From Ascaphus truei (taxonomy: Eukaryota > Chordata > Amphibia > Anura > Ascaphidae), in NCBI GenBank assembly GCA_036426205.1, contig CM071573.1, forward strand, positions 74,515,043 through 74,579,042: DNA of 64,000 bases. Reading direction: 5' to 3'. Below, piece by piece: positions 56,772 through 64,000 of this stretch. Below the pieces are notes generated by a model that was not told where the DNA came from, did no database searches, and saw only the letters and a program-made list of their open reading frames with translations. Both the position numbers and the translations under genes were made by a program. Within the stretch, counting starts at the first letter, position 1. The number at the start of each line of letters is the position of its first letter.

Positions 56772-57721
56772 AATTCCACACTGATCAAAGGTAGTAGGTG
56801 AGCAACCTAGATTGTCTCGTCAACATCTTCTCTTCGCCTCGGTAGTCCGGGGTATAATCCTGCCCAGCGTCGCCGCCGGTCATAGTCAATGGGTACGCGG
56901 ATATATCTTGCAGCTACCCCAGGTGCACTCGAATCTTCCCGGAGCCATTCCTTAACAGAGGCCAGTATTTGTAGCCCACCCGTTGTTCGTCTTGGGCCAC
57001 ACTTCCATTCCACTGGAAGGTTGCCATCCTTCGCGAACCTCGTCGGCTGTAATGACAAGCAGCGGACCATCATTCGTCCTTGCCCTCCGTGGGAATTTGA
57101 GTCAGCCACGCCATTCTTGGCTGTAAGGCACGCCAATACTCCTCATTCAGTCGCAATTTTACCGCATGACCTCTGGAGGCGGGGCAGGCCGCTAGGCAGC
57201 ATCGGGGCTTCTCCCGCTTCCTGCAAAACTGGCAGAATACCCCGCACTCACAATGTCAGAGTTTGGGCGTCCCGCCAAAATATTGGGCGCTGGGGGGTCC
57301 TGAGTTCAGGGTACCACTAAGGCCATCCCACTTCCATGGGTGAGTTTACCCCGTCGTCAGCTGGAGACTATCTAACAAGGCACGATTTACTACTACCGTC
57401 TAGTGGTGGTAATCTCAGGTATCAATCCCCGTATTTCCGCAAGGCATTCCGCAGATAGTAACGTGCAATGGTGTAGGTTGTTGGTCTAGATGGGCCGGTA
57501 TAACGATGGTCAACTTAGGGAGCCCGTATCCATACAGACTGCGGCGGCGTATATGCCCTCGTATTAACTATGCCCCAATAATGGAGGCGGGGCCATTTCG
57601 TGGCTCTAGAGAGGGCGGTGATGCCTTGTCATCCTCCAGGTTTGGCAAAACGGCATTGGAACTGCGCGGTCGAAAAAGAGACTGACGTCATCCCTTCTCG
57701 CCCCAGTGTGTTCAGCTGGCC
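56772..57721 (-). other. Gypsy element, region between gag and RT
   Basis: Expected to encode the protease and the start of pol. Short minus-strand frames at 56807-57136 and nearby exist, but I could not see a clear D-S/T-G protease motif. Confidence 0.4.
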
Positions 57722-57916
57722 CTATAAATGTCCCATCTTTCCACATGCGTAGCACTGCCTTTGGCTGAGGTAATCCTCCCTCTCCTGGTTGGTGAACTTC
57801 GCCCGGGTCGGTGGACGATATCTGGGTGTCACTGGGGGGATAAATCCTCGGGGTCGGGATCCTCCAGATTCGGCACGCTCAGGCTTGGGCTCCACTTTCT
57901 TGACTTCCTTACTCAC
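57722..57916 (-). pseudogene. Gag nucleocapsid with CCHC zinc knuckle
   Basis: The frame ends CYACGKMGHL, the first three ligands (C-X2-C-X4-H) of a retroelement zinc knuckle, after a basic, proline-rich stretch (PRYRPPTRAKF). In Gag this packages element RNA. The frame breaks right after the histidine, before the last cysteine. Confidence 0.8.
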
Positions 57917-58097
57917 CGGCTGTGGCTTCTTCCCGTGGGCCAGTCACGCCTAACAACACCGTCTCGTGCGCTTGGACCCGATCCATTAGGTCGTGAAATG
58001 ACAAGGCTTGTCCGGCGTTAGCAGCTACTGACCCGCACCGACATGGGTGTAGGGGTAGGAGCCCTCAACAGCTGAGTGGTGCGTAGTCCGTTGGCTT

Positions 58098-59053
58098 CTA
58101 TCCTCGGCAACACACGCCTTTCCTCACCAGATTCCAAAGGTCCAGGTGTATCGCCGGAGAAAATCGGACAACCATTTCCCCTTCCTTCTGGCTAACGCAT
58201 GGAATTTGGCCATCAAAGCATACGTTTCCACCGGAGCTCCATACGCCTTTGTCAGCAGTAGATGAGATCTGCCGCATCCATTCCGGATTGTCATCTCGGT
58301 AGTAGTGCACCATGTGGGACGCGGGGGACCGTAAGCACTCAACGATGCGCTGTCTGGGGACCGCGTCCGTAGCAGGTCCATTCAGGCAGTACCTGTTCGG
58401 TATGATCCAACCAGTCCTCTATCCCTACTTCCCCTTGGGGGGGGGGTTTTCCCCGGAGAAGGCCTTTAACTTCCTGTACTGGAGCGACTGGGTGGTGTTT
58501 TGGAGAGCGGGGCGCTATGGCGGGATGAGAGGTGTCTCACGGTAAGCTATCCCCGCTACTGCGGTGTAGTGTCCAATCTTGATAAGCTAAGTCGTTGAGG
58601 CCAGACCGCAGGGCCGGACGGGGTGGTGGGAGCCTAGGTTCAGGGCTTGGGCCAGCGAGGGTGCAGGCCACGGCAGGGGAGTGTCGGGGCCTCCGGCGCG
58701 GCACCTACGGCGGGTGTAACTCTCTCTGTGGGGTGGAGGTGGCCAGGGCGCAGGGGTGGTCCGCCTGGACTATGGGGCAAGGCACCCCCGGGGCCTCGGC
58801 ATGTAGCAGTATACGGGGTAACGCCTCGGGGCATATATCCTTGTTCAGTGGCATACAAGATCCGACGCCAGGCCTGGTCTCGGTCATAAAAATGGTCTTG
58901 TACTTGGGCATTGCCAGGAGCGGAAGCTTCGGACCTGCTCGTCACTGTGCTAACGAGATCGTGGCGGGGACGTGGCCCAGCGCGAAAGCACGGTTCAGGG
59001 GAATCCCGCGCCGCTGGTGCCCACTTGCGCACCTCGAGCCGAGGCACCGACAT
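58098..59053 (-). pseudogene. Gag of the gypsy element (broken)
   Basis: A likely start is the ATG at 59053 (MSVPRLEVRKWA), 78 bp after the 5' LTR, followed by an Ala/Pro-rich stretch up to 58640. In another frame, VETYALMAKFHALARRKG and LRRYTW near 58124-58240 resemble the retrotransposon Gag capsid region. Frame changes separate the parts. Confidence 0.6.
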
Positions 59054-59130
59054 GATGTGGGTTGGTTGCACATATGAGACAAAAAAAAATGTGGGGCACC
59101 CCAGTCTAAGATCTCAGCAGCGTCTCCAAA

Positions 59131-60162
59131 TGTAGCCCTTTTTGTGACTGCCTACATAAGGAACTACGGGTGTGTTGCATACCTGTGGCTTCAGAGCTCT
59201 GAGCCTCCGCTATGTGGGAGCCTGGGGTCATACCCTTACTTATCGCGGTGCAGCGCCCCCACTTGCCCAGATCCCCATGATGAGAATATACCTAAGCAAG
59301 AACATAACAACCGTATTGTGCAACAGCAACCTTTTATTGTATTTTGCATAATGAACAAGACTAACTGCGAGTATAATATATATGTTAACGTTACACACAC
59401 ACAGTGGCTCGGCCACACCTTATCAGGGATAATGTTCTGTACACACAGGTGGCTCTGCCACTCTCTCTCCCTAGGAGTAGTCCTGTAACCAGTATCTGTA
59501 TTGTACCATATGATATCACACTGATGCCCCAATTAGTTAGTGGGAGGCGGGATCAGCGCCTGTTGACCGGTGTAGGTGCACTTGTAGACAAGATACCTTC
59601 GGTCACTGCGGTGACCGTCACCACTCCACTTAGGGTCCTTAGCGTTTGTTCCAGCTTCTGCCTGCCGACACTCCGTTATGTTTGCGCCGTCTGTATCCAA
59701 ATCCAAGATGGCGACCGCAGCTCTCCGCAGCACAAACCGCACTAAAGGAAACTTCCCTAACAGCTATGGCCGTCCCTACAAAACGGCACCCTACGATGAC
59801 AGGGAATGCTCCTCGGGCCTGGGGATGTCTCTCACCTAAGCGGGAAGGTCACTGACCCTCCGTCACGCACACGAGTTCCGCCAACCTCCTCCTTCACCTC
59901 CCTCTCGTGTCTGACCCACCGCCCACACGCATCCGGTTCCTCTATCCAGAGTCTCACACCTAATTGGTCCTCAGCCTCAGCTGACTCTCTCACAGTTCAG
60001 AGTTCAGAGTTCAGAGTCTCTACAGATTGGTTGCCCTTCGCGCGCTTCTCTCGCGCATGCGCAGCCTAACTTGTACACAGTGACCTTGCTGGCAGAAGGA
60101 CAATATGGCGCTTCCTTTGTAAATAACAGCGCGGAACCTTTATATATATGCACATCCTTACA
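59131..60162 (-). repeat. 5' LTR of the gypsy element
   Basis: Same ends as the 3' LTR. Just inside it on the minus strand the sequence continues TTTGGAGACGCTGCTGAGAT, so a primer-binding site beginning TGG is plausible at about 59113-59128. I could not match it to a tRNA. Confidence 0.92.
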
Positions 60163-60166
60163 TCTA

Positions 60167-61147
60167 AAAAATCAGCCATTTGTAAGATCCCAGGCAGCAT
60201 GATTTTACCGAGGGTTCATCGTGTCAAACAAACCGGATTGATATTTTTGATCGACTAAGGTAATTAATGAGTGTCATGGGAGACCAGGACTAACACACCA
60301 GGGATCAATTCGCCAGACAAAAACACAGAGTTTATCAAATTAATTTATTGGAAAAAGAAATATCCACAACTATTTACAGCAAAACAACACACTTACAACT
60401 GGGAAACAGGGGTACTCTATAGATATAGGTGCAGGGAACTCCCTAAAGAGATCTACCCAGAGATCTACCCTGTGCTTGCATCCCTGCAAAATCCTCTGCA
60501 GCATCTCCCAGTTGCTCTCAGCTTCTTCCCAAATTGCTTCTTCAAACGAAATCTGCTTCACAACTTAAAAACTCTGACTTCACAGCTAACAAAGAGCTGA
60601 TCTCATCTAGCTAGATGTTTGCAATATGAACCAGCCCCTGGTTGGTGGGGGGAAGGGCAACACAAACAGAGCCACATGCAAAGCATCACAGATCATTTGG
60701 CCACATTCTAACTGAAAACATAATTAACCCCTGGTCCGTGAAGTGCTGGAACAGGCGACATAATACATAGATATAGATATACATAATACAAATATATTAT
60801 TGACAGGTAGCGGTAATGGCAGGCTTGACCATTATTAAAAGCAGTATAAAAGGAAGTATGTAAGAATGGCACACTAATGCTTATAAATAATAAATTAACA
60901 ATGTTTTCCTCCTTGGTGCTCACCCTCTGTTGACCCCGGCGTCTCAAAGCTGGATCCACGTAAAGTCTAGATAGATATTGGAAGTAGAGGAAGCACACAG
61001 GAGCCTTGGAAAGAGTGTCAAAAAAACTTCTGTTGTATTAACACATCAGAGCAGGTATATAAACAGTGACGTTTCTGGACAATCCTGTCCTTTCTTCAGA
61101 CCATACACCTTCAAGCAGTCACATTTACCCCCTACCGTCACAATCAG
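60167..61147. other. Repeat-derived stretch with a hammerhead-like hairpin at 61071-61102
   Basis: A 54-base block at 60368-60421 (TATTTACAGCAAAACAACAC ... GGGGTACTCTAT) recurs at 63236-63291, so both come from a dispersed element. At 61071-61102 the minus strand carries TCTGAAGAAAGGACAGG and TGTCCAGAAACGTCAC. Confidence 0.4.
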
Positions 61148-61484
61148 GATGGAGCGGTAGATGTAGCTTACCTAGATTTTAGTAAGGCCTTAAAGGGGAT
61201 GTATGCCTTTTTGCAGATGGCACAAAGATATGCAATAACATTGACACTCTGGGTGGGGGGGGGGGAGACAGAGGGGGGAATACACTAAATAATTAGTGAT
61301 TTTAGGTAGATTAGTAGAATTGTGGCAACTACAATTTAATGCCAAAAGTCCCAAATTATGCACTTTGGTTGCAAAAATCCAGAGGCAGAATGCAGGATAA
61401 TGTCGCTATAATGACAATTAGAATAGGCTAAAGGGATCGGGGAGGCATTATTTCAAGTGACTTAAAAGTAAGCAAGCACTGTAA

Positions 61485-61843
61485 GGCTGCGGTCCCAGTA
61501 CAGGCTGTGCGCACGGCGCGACGTGCACTGTGCGTGTAAGCACCGCCCCTCAATGGGGCTGGGCCCACTACGCACCGTGACGCTGAAGGTGCAGCCGCGC
61601 CGTGCTGCAGGGTTTTCCCAACTCAATAAAATTGAGTTTACTCCTAGCGACGGAGGCGTGGCCACGCCCCCACCGGCGGTTCACCCAATGAGGGCGAACC
61701 AGCCGCGTGACGTAATGGCCACGCCCCCGCAAATCCCCTCCCGTCGCAAGATTCTCCTCTCCTCACAGACCGCAGTTAGCGCTGTGACACGCGCCGCCCC
61801 CCCGCCGGGCGCGCGTGTCACAGACATTACTGGGACCGCAGCC
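61485..61843. mobile_element. PIF/Harbinger-type MITE with TAA duplication, nested in CR1
   Basis: Ends GGCTGCGGTCCCAGTA and the complement ACTGGGACCGCAGCC. TAA at 61482-61484 and 61844-61846. TWA duplications are typical of PIF/Harbinger. It is GC-rich inside with GCGCGCG blocks near both ends and no coding. Its precise position in the CR1 frame confirms the borders. Confidence 0.88.
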
Positions 61844-61945
61844 TAACAAGGCAAAGGGGAACGCTTGCAGGATGTTAGGTTGTATAGAAAAAGACATTAG
61901 CAGCAGATAGAGGTCGTGATGCCACTTGATAGATCATTGGTGAGA

Positions 61946-62268
61946 AGGGGCCGGCTTAATGGCGGTGCCATCGCACCGGGCCCCACGGTTACAGGTGCCC
62001 CGCGTTCTTCCCCACATCAATTAAACTGAGTGTCGGGGGAGAGCACGGGGGTCTCTGTAACTGTTTCTTACCTTGTCCAGAGGCATCTCCTCCTGTGGCG
62101 TCTTGTTGTTATGGCGCTGTGACATCACATGGCATTGCGTTGTCATGCCTATGTGATGCTGCATGATGCCGCGTTGCCATGATGTCACATGACGCCACAA
62201 TGCGGCATCGTTGGAAGAGGAGATTCCGCGCCGACAAGGTAAGAGGCCCTGCAACAGCCCCACGCACC
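61946..62268. mobile_element. Second insertion in the CR1 element
   Basis: It interrupts the CR1 frame between SLV and LEYC. It starts near GGGGCCGGCTTAATGGC. Its inner part folds: CTTACCTTGTCCAGAGGC near 62070 against GACAAGGTAAGAGG near 62235, with TGTGATG/CATCACA blocks between. The class is not assigned; borders are good to a few bases. Confidence 0.6.
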
Positions 62269-62785
62269 GAACCCCTCATCTAGAGTATTGCATTCAGAGC
62301 TGGAGACCATATCTTCATAAGAACATTAATACATTAAAGATTATGCCAAAAAAGAGAGCTAATAAAAGTGCATGGTCTATGCCCAAATATTTATCAGGAA
62401 AGTCTAAATGATCTCAATTTGTACAGTTTTTAGGGGAGAGAAGGGAGAGGAAGGATATTTGCAATTTGTCAGCAAAGAACAGTAGGAAAGCATGTTTCAG
62501 TGAAAGAAGTATTTTCCGAACAGGAGGTCATGCTCTGATACTGGAGGGTGTCAGGCTCAGGAGAAATGTGAGGAAGTCCTTCTTTACAGAAAGGGTGGGA
62601 GACGCATGGACTAGCCCCCCAGCAGAGGTGGTAGAGACTAATACAGTAATAGAATCAAATAAAGATTGGCATACACATAAGGTTATCCTAATCATGAAAT
62701 AAATCCAATGCTGAAAATGGGCAGACAAGGCAGGACAAGTGGTTCTTGTCTGCCATCAAATTCTATGTGTTTATGTTTCTATGTA

Positions 62786-63397
62786 ACGATATCAGCCACA
62801 TGTCCTTTTGAAAACCCTGAAGTCCTCTTTATCATGCATGACCTTTGAAGAATGTGCAATGCGATAGCCTCAGGACAAACAAAAAGTCAGTTGGACCTTT
62901 CTTTTTTGGCTGCTGTTCAGAAATGATACCGAGTCATGCCTGTCTTATTTAGAGGCTGTTAAGAGGGCTGCAGATCAGTTCTACTCAATGAGAAAACATT
63001 GGACCTTGTGACACAAGAGAAGAATGAATACACCAGCAAGGGGGGTAGCACTCAAGGAGCGGAGGGTTGAGTGGCTGCTTGTGACATTAAAACTGATGAT
63101 AAGAAATGCATTTGCACTCAAGATATTTAATGCCTGAAGGTCTCTTTAACAGTACCAGTGTTTTCCGAACCTCTCCTTGTGACCAAAAGCCACACCAGGT
63201 TTCTGGGACAACCAGCTAACATTCTATTAGTATGCAACTATTTACAGCAAAACAATACACAATTTCAACTGGGAAACTGGGGTACTCTATAAACATTTAT
63301 CCCCAAAACCTGGTGTGGCCGTGAGTCACGAGGAGAGGTTTGGAAAACACTGCTTTAACCCAATGGTTCCTAGATGGGAATAGAATGCGTTGTGTTA
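62786..63397. other. Unannotated stretch
   Basis: Holds the second copy of the TATTTACAGCAAAACAATAC block at 63236-63291; otherwise nothing recognised. Confidence 0.4.
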
Positions 63398-63587
63398 GGC
63401 TGCGCTTATAGTGCCGGCAACGGCAACAGCGACGTTGCGTCAAAACAAATGCATTGCCGCCGCCGTCGCGTGTGCTTATAGTAAGCACGGCGCGACGACT
63501 TGGTCACGATCGCTGGAAGTCATCTCAATTAGATTTTTCCAGCGACCGCAGCTTGACGTCACCGTCGCCGGCACTATAAGCGCAGCC
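63398..63587. mobile_element. Harbinger-like MITE, GGCCGCGCTTATAG family (copy 4), TTA duplication
   Basis: GGCTGCGCTTATAGTGCCGG at the left and the complement of CACTATAAGCGCAGCC at the right, flanked by TTA at 63395-63397 and 63588-63590. Of the four copies this has the cleanest ends and target duplication. Confidence 0.85.
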
Positions 63588-64000
63588 TTACAGACACCAC
63601 TAGCAGCCAAGGGAATAACCCATTTTAAGTTGCAGAGACCAAAAATACATCGCATGGCACTGATGGGGTTAAATGTGCATTCACTCTTACTCATAGTGAA
63701 TAATTGGAGAATGCTCAGGGCAGAGATGGGGAGAAGAGATGTGGGAATCTGTTGAGATTTGCTTCTCCGCAGTTTCCAGTAAGCTTTCCAAACATTTAGA
63801 GCCAAAAATTCTACCGAAGCAGCCCAAATTGTTCAAAATGCGCTATATCACGGTTGAATTTTTTTGATAGTGGCAGAATAGGAGGCCTGCTACAATACAG
63901 GCATACCCCGCTTTAAGGACACTCACTTTAAGTACACTCGCGAGTAAGTACATATCGCCCAATAGGCAAATGGCAGCTCACGCATGCGCCTGTCAGCACG
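63588..64000. other. Unannotated stretch to window end
   Basis: No recognised exon. From about 63900 the sequence (ACCCCGCTTTAAGGACACTC) may be the start of another repeat cut by the window edge. Confidence 0.35.

Larger units (their letters stand above)
52115..60162 (-). mobile_element. Full-length Ty3/gypsy LTR retrotransposon
   Basis: An 8,048-bp element on the minus strand has LTRs at both ends (59131-60162 is the 5' LTR, 52115-53168 the 3' LTR) and a 4-bp duplication TCTA at 52111-52114 and 60163-60166. In minus-strand order it shows a gag frame, a CCHC zinc knuckle, reverse transcriptase, an RT/RNase H connection and integrase; this RT-before-integrase order is that of Ty3/gypsy. A purine-rich tract lies directly before the 3' LTR. 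No envelope gene was seen. All frames are broken by small shifts, which may in part be sequence error. Its LTR is related to LTR pieces at 12782-13573 and more distantly at 42151. Confidence 0.92.
61148..62775 (+). mobile_element. CR1-type LINE, RT remnant to 3' end, with two nested insertions
   Basis: It starts with the RT segment VDVAYLDFSKAL near 61160, then (after an internal deletion) FADGTKICNNIDTLGG, which corresponds to the FADDTK catalytic motif with the second aspartate changed to glycine. SSDLKVSKHC follows near 61450. It resumes after 61846 with RLYRKRH and MPLDRSLV, and again after about 62270 with LEYCIQSWRPYL. The C-terminus at 62520-62690 reads GHALILEGVRLRRNVRKSFF and ends near WHTHK. 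The 3' end is a TTCTATGT-type short repeat at 62760-62785. The line of reading continues across both insertions, so they came later. The element is dead. Confidence 0.85.

Overview
This is a vertebrate nuclear window, most likely from an anuran amphibian with a large, repeat-rich genome. The host-gene evidence is one LDB3-like coding exon and one broken intronless copy of NAXE. The rest is intergenic or intronic DNA built from transposons (CR1, L2-like and L1 LINEs, a CORE-SINE, hAT-, Harbinger- and TTAA-type MITEs, Ty3/gypsy LTR elements, foldback elements) and tandem repeats. No prokaryotic operons, CRISPR arrays, rRNA or tRNA genes were seen. The frog assignment is an inference from the repeat mixture and the exon.

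Layout. 1-9.2 kb: unique DNA with an L1 3' end, TTAA-type MITEs, a hAT MITE and a solo LTR with a clean 5-bp duplication. 6.3-13.6 kb: GC-rich accessory DNA with two copies of one compound element in opposite orientation, LTR pieces, and a dense run of minisatellites and GA/GT/CA microsatellites. 13.7-16.6 kb: SINE and MITEs. 16.66-18.34 kb: a 29-bp minisatellite holding a 71-N assembly gap. 18.5-28.6 kb: mostly unique DNA with LINE tails, MITEs and two 18-bp minisatellites. 28,630-28,763: 5' coding exon of LDB3, the striated-muscle Z-disc PDZ-LIM protein, on the + strand. If the call is right, some or all of the remaining 35 kb is its first coding intron; no second exon was recognised. 34.6-35.5 kb: a foldback element with 370-bp arms. 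38.0-38.6 kb: a third 18-bp minisatellite. 42.15-42.94 kb: a solo LTR. 43.4-48.1 kb: a cluster of elements that share a hammerhead-like hairpin, including a 1.2-kb foldback insertion and a segment flanked by 89-bp direct repeats; the NAXE retropseudogene lies among them. 52,115-60,162: a full-length 8-kb Ty3/gypsy retrotransposon on the minus strand with two LTRs, polypurine tract, gag with zinc knuckle, reverse transcriptase and integrase, and a 4-bp target duplication. 61.1-62.8 kb: a CR1 LINE broken by two nested insertions.

Caution on base quality. The two gypsy LTRs differ mainly by one-base indels with very few substitutions, and the reading frames are broken the same way. That pattern looks more like residual long-read error than age, so broken frames in this region should not be taken at face value. 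Coordinates of repeats were set by eye and may be off by a few bases unless a target duplication is quoted.
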